Assembly: GCF_900142645.1 (NCBI RefSeq) | Contig: NZ_FRBP01000012.1 | Location: 1-64,000, forward strand | Length of the DNA stretch: 64,000 nucleotides | From: Eubacterium callanderi | GTDB lineage: Bacteria; Bacillota; Clostridia; Eubacteriales; Eubacteriaceae | Direction of reading: 5' to 3' | Shown: positions 1-7,634 of the stretch, piece by piece | Position numbering within the stretch: the stretch's first letter is position 1 | Layout of the letters: the number at the start of each line of letters is the position of its first letter | Translations under genes and position numbers: made by a program | The notes under the pieces: model-generated | The model's database searches: none | The model's input: only the letters and a program-made list of their open reading frames with translations | What the model was told of the DNA's origin: nothing

Positions 1-446
1 TTACCGCATTTTAAGCCGGATGCTTTTTCTAAGATGGGGATGCAGACTTCTTCGGTAACGCCGGGATAAACAGTGCTTTCATAGACCACGATGGAACCTT
101 TGGTCAGGTTTCTCCCCAGGGTGTGGCTGGCGCCTTCCACGGGGGTCAGATCTGGTGTTTTATCCTCGCTCACCGGGGTTGGAACGGCCACAATGTGAAA
201 CCTGGCTTCTCGAAGTTTTGTCTCGTCGTTTGTAAAATCCACGGTACAGCTTTTAATGGCTTCATCCCCTACCTCTTTGGTGGGGTCAATGCCTTTTTGA
301 TAAAGCCGGACTTTTTCAGCGTTAACGTCAAAGCCGATGACGTCGACTTTCTTTGAGAAGGCGACCGCAATGGGCATGCCCACGTAGCCGAGTCCGATGA
401 GGGATAGTTTTTCTTGTCTGCTTTTAAGTGCTTGATATAGATCCAT
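1..446 (-). CDS. Nucleotide-sugar dehydrogenase (UDP-GlcNAc/UDP-Glc dehydrogenase family), 3' end outside window
   Basis: The N-terminal 148 residues of a UDP-sugar 6-dehydrogenase are seen; the rest lies beyond base 1. An N-terminal Rossmann NAD site is visible (LSLIGLGYVGMPIAVAFSKK, followed by an acidic VIGFDVN strand end), and the VAVPTPV and STVYPG segments are typical of the TviB/WbpA/WbpO group, which oxidises UDP-HexNAc to the uronic acid for surface polysaccharide. The ATG (446-444) overlaps the stop of the upstream glycosyltransferase by one base, so the two are translationally coupled in a glycan operon. The exact sugar substrate cannot be told from this fragment. Confidence 0.85.
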   Translation of the reverse strand, partial: MDLYQALKSRQEKLSLIGLGYVGMPIAVAFSKKVDVIGFDVNAEKVRLYQKGIDPTKEVGDEAIKSCTVDFTNDETKLREARFHIVAVPTPVSEDKTPDLTPVEGASHTLGRNLTKGSIVVYESTVYPGVTEEVCIPILEKASGLKCG

Positions 447-1555
447 TAAATCATCTCCATTATTTCCATAATACTTTTATTAACTTTTTTTACATCGTAT
501 TTTTGCTCTACATATTTTAAGCTTTCTTTCCCCATGGCTTTTGCTAATTCTGGATTTTCCACAAAAAATGACATTTTTTCTATTAGAATTAGGATGTTTT
601 TAACAGGAACCAAAAAACCATTTTTGTTATCTATTACAGTTTCTCGACACCCTGGTGCATCACTCGTAATTATTGCACGTCCCATTGCCATTGCCTCAAG
701 GACTGCTTTAGGGGTACCTTCATGATATGATGGTAAAACAAAGACAGAACATCTTTTTATATACGGTCTTACGTCTGTTTGTTCTCCATAATACTCAACA
801 ATACCGTTTTGTGTATAATTGTTGAGCTCGCTCTTTTGTAAAGCTGAAGGATTTGTGTCAAAGGGTCCCACCAGCATACAACGTACTTCAGGATATTTTT
901 GTTTAATACTCTTACATGCTTCTAAATATTCTAAAATTCCTTTATCTTTTATTAAACGGCCAATATATAAAAATACAGTTTTAATTGGTAAATTTACTTC
1001 ATGGAAATGATCTAAATTTACCCCCGAACCATTAATGACTGCCGTTTTTTCTCTCTTAACAATTTTCTTCTCAAAAAAATAATTTCTATCATCTTTATTT
1101 TGAAATAAGACTTTCTTACTGGCATTGCAAGCGCTTCTATACTGACAGATTAATATTTTACGTATAATAGAATTTATTACACCATTTCCTTTAAATATAG
1201 ATCCTAAACCAGCAATCAATATATATATTTGTTTAATATTATTCTGTTTTGCTGCTAATGTTCCATATACAATAGTCTTCGCTTGGTATAAAAAAATTTT
1301 ATCGGGACGTATTTTTTTTATTGTTTTTTTTATTGCTCTATATGTTTTAAAATCTTTATAAGGATTTAATCCATTTCTTTCTACGGGAACTGAACAATAT
1401 TCAATTCCGTATTCAGAAAATTTAGCAACCCAATCCTGTTCACAATCTGGTCCAATAGCAACAACTGAATATCCATTTGATACAAACTCTCGCATCATAT
1501 CCATTCGAAACCAAAAAAGTGATGATGTATGGCTAGATAAAACAACAACTTTCAT
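446..1555 (-). CDS. Glycosyltransferase family 4 (PglA-like)
   Basis: This 369-aa protein has the two-domain GT-B layout of GT4 retaining glycosyltransferases. The N-terminal half starts with VVVLSSHTSSLFWFR; the C-terminal half has the nucleotide-sugar site, with YIGRLIKDKGILE near residue 200 and the E-x7-E motif EGTPKAVLE near 280. It resembles PglA-type enzymes that add a HexNAc to an undecaprenyl-diphospho-sugar, and its neighbour is a small phosphoglycosyltransferase that would make that acceptor. Composition is clearly more AT-rich than the flanking genes, as is common for transferred glycan genes. It overlaps the next gene upstream by one base. Acceptor and donor are inferred. Confidence 0.85.
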   Translation of the reverse strand: MKVVVLSSHTSSLFWFRMDMMREFVSNGYSVVAIGPDCEQDWVAKFSEYGIEYCSVPVERNGLNPYKDFKTYRAIKKTIKKIRPDKIFLYQAKTIVYGTLAAKQNNIKQIYILIAGLGSIFKGNGVINSIIRKILICQYRSACNASKKVLFQNKDDRNYFFEKKIVKREKTAVINGSGVNLDHFHEVNLPIKTVFLYIGRLIKDKGILEYLEACKSIKQKYPEVRCMLVGPFDTNPSALQKSELNNYTQNGIVEYYGEQTDVRPYIKRCSVFVLPSYHEGTPKAVLEAMAMGRAIITSDAPGCRETVIDNKNGFLVPVKNILILIEKMSFFVENPELAKAMGKESLKYVEQKYDVKKVNKSIMEIMEMI

Positions 1556-2175
1556 TATTTATGATCCTCCTCAATGCCCATGGCGCCAGTGCCGCCTTCC
1601 TGCACGCCTTCGTTTTTTAAGACGGAGGTGATGGTTTTAAAGAACATTTTACAGTCAAAGGGAAAGCTGATGTTTTTTACATACTGTCCATCCAGCTTGG
1701 CTTTGATTGGGATTTTCAGCTCATCCCGGCCGCTGATCTGTGCAAGACCGGTGAGACCAGGCCGCACGTCATTGGCACCGTACTGGTCCCGCTCGGCAAT
1801 CAAATCTTCCTGATTCCAAAGCGCCGGGCGTGGACCGATGATACTCATCTCGCCTTTGATGATGTTAAAAATCTGTGGCAGCTCATCCAGGCTGGTCTTT
1901 CTTAAAAATTTGCCGACCTTTGTGATGTACTGATCGGGGTTTTTGAGCATGTGGGTGGGGGTATCCTTTGGGGTGTCAATGGACATAGTCCGAAACTTAT
2001 AAATATTAAAAAGCTGTTTGTGGATTCCCACGCGCCTTTGTTTAAAAAGGATCGGGCCTTTGGAATCGGCCTTGATAGCGATGATGAGGACACCATACAC
2101 AGGTGAAAGGATGACCAGTCCAACGGTGGACAGTGAAAAATCCAGTATGCGCTTAATATATTTTTGATAGATCAT
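1555..2175 (-). CDS. Small monotopic phosphoglycosyltransferase (PglC/WcaJ C-domain family)
   Basis: At 206 aa this matches the minimal PglC-type enzymes, which transfer a sugar-1-phosphate from a UDP-sugar to undecaprenyl phosphate, the first step in assembling a surface glycan. A re-entrant membrane helix is visible at about residues 11-37. It is followed by KQRRVG, YKFRTM, the catalytic Asp-Glu dyad in SLDELPQ near residue 95, SIIGPRP and PGLTGLAQISGR. There is no N-terminal multi-TM domain as in full WcaJ. It heads the glycosyltransferase/dehydrogenase cluster on this strand and is preceded by a tiny ORF ending two bases upstream. Confidence 0.92.
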   Translation of the reverse strand: MIYQKYIKRILDFSLSTVGLVILSPVYGVLIIAIKADSKGPILFKQRRVGIHKQLFNIYKFRTMSIDTPKDTPTHMLKNPDQYITKVGKFLRKTSLDELPQIFNIIKGEMSIIGPRPALWNQEDLIAERDQYGANDVRPGLTGLAQISGRDELKIPIKAKLDGQYVKNISFPFDCKMFFKTITSVLKNEGVQEGGTGAMGIEEDHK

Positions 2176-2176
2176 C

Positions 2177-2260
2177 TTACACTCCTACTTCAAAGCTGTA
2201 TTCTGGTTCTTCTTCCTCTGTGATTTCTTCTGGTTTTTTCAGCTTTTCTTCTTGTTCCAT
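2177..2260 (-). CDS. Possible 27-aa acidic small protein
   Basis: A short reading frame with an ATG at 2260-2258 and an AGAGGA ribosome-binding site 6 bases upstream encodes 27 residues, mostly Glu/Lys/Pro, ending EPEYSFEVGV. Its stop (2179-2177) sits immediately before the phosphoglycosyltransferase ATG. The RBS and placement argue for translation, perhaps to couple ribosomes into the next gene. There is no recognisable family. It could be a chance ORF in the leader. Confidence 0.4.
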   Translation of the reverse strand: MEQEEKLKKPEEITEEEEPEYSFEVGV

Positions 2261-2276
2261 ATTGCATCCTCTTTTC

Positions 2277-2298
2277 GGAACGCTGAGGGCAGCGTTCC
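2277..2298. repeat. Perfect 9-bp stem palindrome in the intergenic region
   Basis: GGAACGCTG and CAGCGTTCC flank a 4-base loop. On the minus strand it begins TAGGGAACG followed by CTGCCCTC, resembling the palindromic insert inside the TnpB-like gene (TAGGGAACG then ACGCCCTC). The two may belong to one small dispersed repeat family. There is no T-run, so it is a poor terminator. Confidence 0.5.
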
Positions 2299-2345
2299 CT
2301 ATATTACATCATTATCTATAATTTAAAACTCGTAGCACTCACGAT

Positions 2346-2449
2346 CATCACCTGATCCTTTAGTCTTTACTTTCATCGCATTGTACTTGGTTTCTTACCT
2401 AATATGTAGAAACCAAATACAATGCGACGCGAAATAAAAACAGGTGATG
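2346..2449 (-). ncRNA. Nested long hairpin downstream of the TnpB-like gene; candidate guide-RNA scaffold or transposon end
   Basis: Outer arms CATCACCTG (2346-2354) and CAGGTGATG (2441-2449) are perfectly complementary and enclose a second 19-bp stem (2377-2395 with 2408-2426). The one non-Watson-Crick position in the inner stem is a G-U pair only if read as RNA from the minus strand, the same strand as the upstream TnpB-like gene; on the plus strand it is a C-A mismatch. TnpB omega/reRNAs lie at exactly this position, 3' of the gene. The 3' scaffold boundary and any guide cannot be fixed by eye. Confidence 0.5.
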
Positions 2450-2549
2450 CTAAACCCGTACTTTTGGCCCTATAGGCGAAAAGCACACCTGAGGATTTCT
2501 CCACAGGGTTTAAAGATTAAATTTACAATTTACTTTCTTATTCTCCTTA

Positions 2550-3890
2550 TCAGGCAGCCCCTGCATAAAACCGCTCATAAAATCCTTTCCCCAAATTCCT
2601 CGCGCTGTTCAGCGCTGAACTCCCCCGGTGCCCTTCTTTACACATGAAGTTCTTTCCACCGTAAAAGTTTGGGCTGGGATTCTGATACTCGGTGTTATGC
2701 TTGGCGATGGGGGCACCGCAGTGGTAGCATCGGGTGCTGGCGTAGTAGGGCTTGCTGGTCATGGCGACCAGGCCTTTCTGCCAGGCTTTGTACTGGACGT
2801 ATCGGGCGATGCGCCTTCCGATAAAGTCATAAGGGGTTTTGCCCAGGTAGGGCTTTTTCGCCTGGTCGAAGCTTTCTTTGAGCTCGGGCAGGACGATGAG
2901 TTTGGCGCCCTGCTTAATGGCGTAATCGACGATTTTACGGCTTACCTCATGGGCGTAGTGGTCGGTGACGCGGGTTATTTTTTCATAATATTTCGCATTT
3001 GGACGATGCTCTTGCGGAACAATACCCGCTTCGGCTTGTCCATAAGACGACAAGCCTCGGGGGCAGACCCCGAGGGCGTCGTTCCCTACGGTTTGACCAT
3101 AAGATGATTCATTTTTTGCAGCACCGCGTTTGGTATACCCTAAAAGCAGCTTCCTACGGTGGGCCAGTTCTTTCCCGCCCTTGATGAAATATGGGGCGGC
3201 GGCGCGACCGTCTGCTTCGATGGTGGTACAAACTGCAAGGCTGTCGGAACCAGTTAAGGCCACGGCGACAAACTTTTCGTTTTGCTGTACACGTTCCTTG
3301 GCGGTCCGGCTGTCTTCCACGATCTCCTTGACGGGGATGTGGAGCATGACTTTTTTCTTTTTGACGACAATGGTCGGGCTCATGAGCTCGGCGTTTTCTG
3401 GAAAGGGCCTGCCGGTATAACGGTGCTTGACCCAGGCCCAGGTCTTGCCGGTGTAGAGCTTAAGCAGTATACTTTTCTCGTCAAAGTCTTTGTACATGCC
3501 TTTGTAGTAGAGCATGGACATATGTAGACGCTTTGGCGGGCTGGGCTTTCCGCTTTTTATCGTGCCTTCCTGCCACGCCTTGAGCTTTCCCACATAGCTT
3601 CTATACATGCTGATGGCCGCGTTGATGGCGGCGCGTCTAAAGTACAGGGGGATTTTCTCAAAGGGCAGGGGCGTTTCGGGCGGGGTGCCGTCTCGCTGTT
3701 TTATGGTCTGCAGCTCTAAATGGCGCAGTAAATTCTGGTTGGTGAGGCTGAGTGCTTCGGGCTGCTTTTCGAGCAACTCATAGTAGAATGCCAGGACAGA
3801 GTCAAAGAGAGACTGGGTTTGCTTAAACCAGTTTAAATGCTTGTAATTCAGCTGTATTTTGTACGTTGTGATGGCGTATCCCGCACTCAT
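2550..3890 (-). CDS. TnpB-family protein with all three RuvC catalytic acids replaced (TldR-like candidate)
   Basis: This 446-aa protein has the TnpB/IS200-IS605 OrfB plan: an N-terminal helical/WED region, a split RuvC domain and a C-terminal zinc-ribbon. The three catalytic positions are changed. The usual V-G-I-D-L-G reads VAVALT (Asp to Ala211). The I-V-x-E-x-L strand reads IVLPEL (Glu to Pro335). The terminal A-D-x-N-A reads SSALNS (Asp to Ala426). CYHCG (388-392) and C417 of the ribbon remain, as does the LNSARNLG helix. The start is set at the ATG at 3890 behind GAGGT; an upstream in-frame extension lacks an RBS. No tnpA is adjacent. Residues about 261-285 are encoded by a palindromic insertion. 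It is either a decayed nuclease or an RNA-guided DNA binder without cleavage. Confidence 0.8.
   Translation of the reverse strand: MSAGYAITTYKIQLNYKHLNWFKQTQSLFDSVLAFYYELLEKQPEALSLTNQNLLRHLELQTIKQRDGTPPETPLPFEKIPLYFRRAAINAAISMYRSYVGKLKAWQEGTIKSGKPSPPKRLHMSMLYYKGMYKDFDEKSILLKLYTGKTWAWVKHRYTGRPFPENAELMSPTIVVKKKKVMLHIPVKEIVEDSRTAKERVQQNEKFVAVALTGSDSLAVCTTIEADGRAAAPYFIKGGKELAHRRKLLLGYTKRGAAKNESSYGQTVGNDALGVCPRGLSSYGQAEAGIVPQEHRPNAKYYEKITRVTDHYAHEVSRKIVDYAIKQGAKLIVLPELKESFDQAKKPYLGKTPYDFIGRRIARYVQYKAWQKGLVAMTSKPYYASTRCYHCGAPIAKHNTEYQNPSPNFYGGKNFMCKEGHRGSSALNSARNLGKGFYERFYAGAA
3046..3083. repeat. Strong palindrome inserted in frame within the TnpB-like gene
   Basis: GACGAC-AA-GCCTCGGGG pairs with CCCCGAGGGC-GTCGTT around a 5-base loop. 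The wider block 3036-3110 is bounded by two near-identical codons runs, both translated SSYGQ, so it looks like a small element that inserted with partial duplication and kept the frame (75 bases, 25 codons). A second hairpin at its edge pairs GGCTTGTC with GACAAGCC. Confidence 0.65.
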
Positions 3891-3913
3891 AACTGACCTC
3901 ACTTTTATTCGTG

Positions 3914-4288
3914 GACTGTTGGTAGTCTGCGAGTACAATACCGGAAAGATCGCAAGCGTGTACGTTATGAGAAATCCTGACCAGATCATTGACCAGATTG
4001 TAAAAATAACTTTTGTAAATTAAAATTCGTGTAATGCAGATTTTACCTTATTATATATAGAAGAAAACTGACCAGATTTTGACCAGTCTGTAAAAAAGTG
4101 AAAAATTAAGCAAATCAGGATTTATCGTTAAAATAAAAACATAAAAGTGATTTTAAAGAAAATTATTTAAAAAATTCAAAAAAGGGGTGCATTTTTCATG
4201 AGGGAATGTTATAATAAATCACGCAGTTGAAAAACAAATCATTTTCTTAAATGAAAAATCAAAAAAAGTTCGCAGACTACCAACAGTC
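3914..4288. repeat. 19-bp perfect inverted repeat flanking the upstream region of the TnpB-like gene
   Basis: GACTGTTGGTAGTCTGCGA at 3914-3932 is the exact reverse complement of 4270-4288. The distal copy forms one arm and loop of a strong terminator hairpin; the proximal copy lies in the 5' leader of the TnpB-like gene about 25 bases upstream of its start. The block between the two holds no gene of its own. Confidence 0.7.
3978..4088. repeat. Four TGACCAG motifs in two tandem pairs
   Basis: TGACCAGAT occurs at 3978 and 3990, then TGACCAGAT at 4069 and TGACCAGTC at 4080. Each pair is followed by TGTAAAAA, so a unit of about 33 bp is repeated some 91 bp apart. The periodicity of 11-12 bases within pairs suggests one face of the helix, as in operators. 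The region 4020-4260 otherwise is AT-rich with no ORF seen. Confidence 0.55.
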
Positions 4289-4301
4289 TGCGAACTTTTT
4301 C
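4261..4301. terminator. Bidirectional intrinsic terminator
   Basis: GTTCGCAGACT (4268-4278) pairs perfectly with AGTCTGCGAAC (4285-4295) around ACCAAC, flanked by an A-run on the left and a T-run on the right, so it can stop transcripts from both sides. Confidence 0.8.
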
Positions 4302-4317
4302 TACTTAAAAGCAACGT

Positions 4318-4347
4318 AAAAAACGGACCCTCTCGAGTCCGTTTTTT
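4318..4347. terminator. Bidirectional intrinsic terminator after the YdbC-like gene
   Basis: ACGGAC and GTCCGT flanked by A6 and T6 with an 8-base loop, 29 bases past the stop of the minus-strand gene ending at 4376. Confidence 0.8.
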
Positions 4348-4375
4348 CTCTTTTTTATTCGTTTTTCTAATAAAA

Positions 4376-4594
4376 TTAAAGCTCTAATTCATTCAAAATG
4401 CTGCGCAGCTCTACCAGCTCATCGATGGTCAGGGTTACGCCCTTGCGCATTTTTTCATGGTTAGCGTCCCATTCACGAATATCGTATTTGGGTTCGCGGT
4501 CATTCCAGCTGACCAGGTTTAATTCCTTCTGCCAGCCGTTTGCTCCTTCGGATAATACTCCAACTTCTTCTACTACTTTAAACGAAAATGCCAT
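4376..4594 (-). CDS. YdbC/PC4-like single-stranded DNA-binding protein
   Basis: This 72-aa protein matches the YdbC family (bacterial relatives of the eukaryotic coactivator PC4) in length and sequence, with NGWQKELNLVSWNDREPKYD in the middle and KMRKGVTLT before a C-terminal helix. PC4/YdbC proteins fold as a beta-sheet with a dimerising helix and bind single-stranded nucleic acid, with a suggested role in replication or repair. The gene is monocistronic or follows the glutaredoxin gene by 39 bases, and is closed by the terminator at 4318-4347. Confidence 0.85.
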   Translation of the reverse strand: MAFSFKVVEEVGVLSEGANGWQKELNLVSWNDREPKYDIREWDANHEKMRKGVTLTIDELVELRSILNELEL

Positions 4595-4633
4595 ACTTCC
4601 TCTTCTTCCTTTTAATTATTTATCTTATCCCGC

Positions 4634-4885
4634 TTATGCGAGCATTTTATCAAAGTCTCCCTGATTATCAAGCTCGGCCAGCTCGGTATAGCCGCCGATA
4701 AACTTTTCATCGACAAAAATAAAGGGAACCGTGTGCTGTCCGGTCTTTTCGGCCAGTACCTGTTTCATTTCATTATTGCCATAAATGTCAACATCTTTGT
4801 AAGTCAGGCCCTTTTGGTCTAACAAACGCTTTGCGTTATTGCAAAATGGGCAGTGGGGCCAGGTATATAATCTTATTTCTTTCAT
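4634..4885 (-). CDS. Glutaredoxin
   Basis: A small thioredoxin-fold protein of 83 aa. The N-terminal strand leads to the dithiol active site CPFC; a TVPFIFVDEKFIGGY segment carries the cis-proline and the GG glutathione-binding turn. It would reduce disulfides or glutathione-type mixed disulfides in the cytosol. The ATG at 4885 is chosen because AGGAAG lies 7 bases upstream; a TTG two codons earlier is too close to the RBS. It lies on the minus strand, upstream of the YdbC-like gene and divergent from upp. Confidence 0.88.
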   Translation of the reverse strand: MKEIRLYTWPHCPFCNNAKRLLDQKGLTYKDVDIYGNNEMKQVLAEKTGQHTVPFIFVDEKFIGGYTELAELDNQGDFDKMLA

Positions 4886-5082
4886 AATCAAACTTCCTTC
4901 CGTTTCTTATGTTTATATCCTGATTGGCTATTTTTATTCAAGCTTTGATAATATCGGTCCTTTTCTTTACCATTTTACCTTATTCTGGCAGAGTGTCAAG
5001 AATTAAAAGTAAAAAACAATGGCCTTTCAGCTTTTTTTAATGTATTATAGTGTTTAGTAAACAAGACAAAGGAGCTTTTTTT

Positions 5083-5712
5083 ATGAATGAAGTAACTACC
5101 ATTGACCATCCTCTGGTCACCCATAAGCTAACCTTACTGCGTATGAAGGATACACCGTCTAAGGATTTCAGAGAGCTGGTCAAGGAACTGGCCACGCTCA
5201 TGGCCTATGAAGTCACCAGGCGCTTTCCTCTTAAAGATATTGAGATTGAAACCCCGATCTGTAAAACCACCAAGCAGGTGCTGGCAGACAAGGATGTGGT
5301 TATCGTGCCGATTCTGCGCGCTGGTCTGGGCATGGTCGAGGGCTTTACCCATGTTATCCCTAATGCCAAAATCGGACACATCGGCTTATTCCGCGATCCT
5401 GAAACGCTGGAAGCTGTGGAGTATTACCGCAAGCTGCCCACGGATATCGCTGAGCGTGAGGCCATCATCACCGATCCCATGCTGGCCACTGGCGTCTCCT
5501 CTGTCCACACCATTGACATCTTGAAGGACGCGGGTTGCAAAAATATTAAGTTGGTTGTTATTTTAGCTTCTCCAGAGGGTATAAAGGCTGTACAAGCAAA
5601 ACACCCCGAGGTACCTATTTACTGTGCTTGTATCGACGAAGGGCTGAACGATCATTCCTATATTGTTCCAGGCCTTGGCGATGCGGGAGACCGCCTCTTC
5701 GGGACTAAATAG
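5083..5712 (+). CDS. upp: Uracil phosphoribosyltransferase
   Basis: At 209 aa this has the standard Upp length. It converts uracil and PRPP to UMP in pyrimidine salvage. The PRPP loop [17 protein letters not shown] (about residues 129-145) and the uracil-binding C-terminal [12 protein letters not shown] are intact. The ATG at 5083 follows GGAGC by 8 bases; an earlier GTG lacks an RBS. A TATTAT -10-like box at 5043 suggests a nearby promoter. The permease gene follows after 18 bases and is probably cotranscribed, though its substrate class (APC amino acid) gives no obvious link to uracil. Confidence 0.95.
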   Translation: MNEVTTIDHPLVTHKLTLLRMKDTPSKDFRELVKELATLMAYEVTRRFPLKDIEIETPICKTTKQVLADKDVVIVPILRAGLGMVEGFTHVIPNAKIGHIGLFRDPETLEAVEYYRKLPTDIAEREAIITDPMLATGVSSVHTIDILKDAGCKNIKLVVILASPEGIKAVQAKHPEVPIYCACIDEGLNDHSYIVPGLGDAGDRLFGTK

Positions 5713-5730
5713 GACAGGAGGTCTGTTACC

Positions 5731-7077
5731 ATGACAACAGACACAATCAAAAAACGTTATGGACTGTTTACAGCCATTGCCATGATTATCGGAATCGTCA
5801 TCGGTTCCGGTATTTTTTTTAAAAGCGATAATATTTTAATTGCCACCGGCGGCAATGTCATTCTGGGTGTAATCATCTTCTGCTTTGCGGCCGTCAGCAT
5901 TATTTTTGGAAGCCTGACGGTGGCGGAGCTGGCCTCCCGGACCGACGAGCCCGGCGGGGTACTCACTTATGCCCGGGTTTTTATCAACCCCATGGCGGGC
6001 TCGGCCTACGGCTGGTTTCAAACCTTTGTCTATCTGCCCACCATCACCGTTGTGCTGTCCTGGGTTTCGGGCATTTACTTTTGTATTTTCTTTAACATCA
6101 ATGCCTCTCTGGAGCTTCAGTGTCTCGTGGGTTTTGGCCTGCTGACAGGTTTGTACCTCATGAATATGCTCTCGGCCAGGCTTGCCGGGCTTTTTCAGAA
6201 CGCTGCGACGGTTATCAAGCTGATTCCACTTCTGATCATTGCGGCAGCGGGCCTGCTCCACGGGAATACGGAAACCGCCGGGGCCGCCATGCCGGCCCCG
6301 GCCACAGGGATGCTTCACGTTTCCTGGATTATGGCGATCCCCTCGGTGGCCTTCTCCTTTGACGGATGGATCATCTCCACCTCGGTGGCTCATGAGATCA
6401 AAAACAGCCGGCGAAACCTGCCCATTGCGTTGGTCATCAGCCCCTTGTTTATTCTGCTCATGTACATCCTCTACTTTGTAGGTGTCACCAACCTGCTGGG
6501 CGCCCCGGCCATTATGCAGCTGGGCGACGCCCACCTGGACCAGGCGGCGGCCATGGTTTTTGGCCCCTTTGGCGCTAAGCTTATCGGCTTCTTTGTTTTA
6601 ATCTCTGTGCTTGGCGGTCTGAACGGTCTGGTCATGGGGATTTCGCAGATGCCCTACTCCCTGGCGCTTCAGAAAATGATCCCAGGCGCGGATAAGCTCA
6701 AGGTTCTCACACCAAAGTCGGATTTTCCGCTCAACTCGACCATTGCATCCTACCTGATTGTTACCTGCTGGTTTGTCGTCCATTATTTCACACAGCGCTT
6801 TGGACTGCTGACCAACTCCGATGTGTCAGAAATCGCCATTGTGGTCTCTTACCTGCTCTACCTTCCTTTATACTACCAGGTCTTTAAACTTGGGAGAAAA
6901 CAGCAGATTGGGGCTTTTAGAGGCATTCTGTGTCCGGTTCTGGCAGCGGTCGGCTCGCTGGTCATCTTTTCTGGCGGTCTGCAAAGCCCGCTGTTTATTC
7001 TCTACATTGCTATCTGCCTTGTTTTTCTGGCTGCCGGCATGGTTTATTACCAAAAAATAACAAAAGCGCAGGTCTGA
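5731..7077 (+). CDS. APC-superfamily amino acid permease (LAT/SteT-like)
   Basis: A 448-aa membrane protein with about 12 hydrophobic segments. The first helix contains GIVIGSGIFFKSD, the unwound GSGIF-type substrate loop of APC transporters, and TM6 has FSFDGW. It resembles the LAT branch (serine/threonine or other neutral amino acid exchangers such as SteT). AGGAGG precedes the ATG. The coding end itself forms the left arm of the terminator at 7062-7093. Substrate is not deducible. Confidence 0.88.
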   Translation: MTTDTIKKRYGLFTAIAMIIGIVIGSGIFFKSDNILIATGGNVILGVIIFCFAAVSIIFGSLTVAELASRTDEPGGVLTYARVFINPMAGSAYGWFQTFVYLPTITVVLSWVSGIYFCIFFNINASLELQCLVGFGLLTGLYLMNMLSARLAGLFQNAATVIKLIPLLIIAAAGLLHGNTETAGAAMPAPATGMLHVSWIMAIPSVAFSFDGWIISTSVAHEIKNSRRNLPIALVISPLFILLMYILYFVGVTNLLGAPAIMQLGDAHLDQAAAMVFGPFGAKLIGFFVLISVLGGLNGLVMGISQMPYSLALQKMIPGADKLKVLTPKSDFPLNSTIASYLIVTCWFVVHYFTQRFGLLTNSDVSEIAIVVSYLLYLPLYYQVFKLGRKQQIGAFRGILCPVLAAVGSLVIFSGGLQSPLFILYIAICLVFLAAGMVYYQKITKAQV

Positions 7078-7093
7078 TGCCTGCGCTTTTTCT
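7062..7093. terminator. Intrinsic terminator overlapping the permease stop codon
   Basis: AAAAGCGCAGG pairs with CCTGCGCTTTTT; the permease TGA lies in the loop. It can also serve the convergent gene ending at 7093. Confidence 0.85.
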
Positions 7094-7524
7094 TATTCTT
7101 CTTTTGAATCGTCTTTATCCTTGGTTTCTTCTTCCTCGATTATTTCCGCGTCAGAAACGGCTTCTTCATCTGTATCTTTGGCTGCTTCCCCGTTTTCTTC
7201 CTTTGTTTCTTCTTTGGCTTCTTCTTTGGCTTCTTCTTTGGCTTTCATTTCTTCTTCTCTGGCCTCAAGCTCTGCAATCTTTTCTTCTTTTTCTAAAATT
7301 TTGCGGCACAGCACATCACAAGGATCGTCACTGTTTTCAGCCAGATTTTCTTTTCGGGCTTCATAAACCGTTTTACCCAGCTCGGCAAAAAGCGCCTCCA
7401 GCTCGTGCTTTTCGGACACAATGGTGGTTTTTACCTTTGCGGCTTCTGCCAGGTCGCCAAGCATATCGGCTGTTGCGGCGGCCACGTCATTCAGGGTTTT
7501 TCCCAAATCATCAAAAATTGTCAT
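7093..7524 (-). CDS. Hypothetical acidic coiled-coil protein
   Basis: This 143-aa soluble protein has no recognised catalytic motif. Residues 1-95 are predicted helical, with heptad character in the EKEEKIAELEAREEEMKAKE region. The last 50 residues are almost wholly Glu, Lys, Asp and Ala, including repeated KEEAKEE units encoded by GGCTTCTTCTTT-type DNA repeats that are prone to slippage. Two cysteines (PCDVLC) occur mid-protein, reminiscent of short Firmicute proteins that in other species carry a C-terminal zinc ribbon, absent here. Function unknown. Confidence 0.6.
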   Translation of the reverse strand: MTIFDDLGKTLNDVAAATADMLGDLAEAAKVKTTIVSEKHELEALFAELGKTVYEARKENLAENSDDPCDVLCRKILEKEEKIAELEAREEEMKAKEEAKEEAKEETKEENGEAAKDTDEEAVSDAEIIEEEETKDKDDSKEE

Positions 7525-7634
7525 TCTTTTTCTCCTTATATGTTAGTTTTAAAAAATCAAGGGTATATATCTTTCTGGCAGGGAAACCACACCGGTCTCC
7601 TTTTATATAAATTAATTTTTTACTCCTCTCAAAT

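Noticed and set aside
3978-4088. CRISPR array beside the TnpB/Cas12-like gene
   Set aside because: Only two imperfect repeat units exist, each made of two short motifs, and no regular spacer pattern is seen.
5836-6534. Minus-strand frame of 232 codons opposite the amino-acid permease
   Set aside because: The translation is a low-complexity Gly/His/Arg/Asn-rich product typical of a shadow frame; the plus strand encodes a bona fide APC permease.
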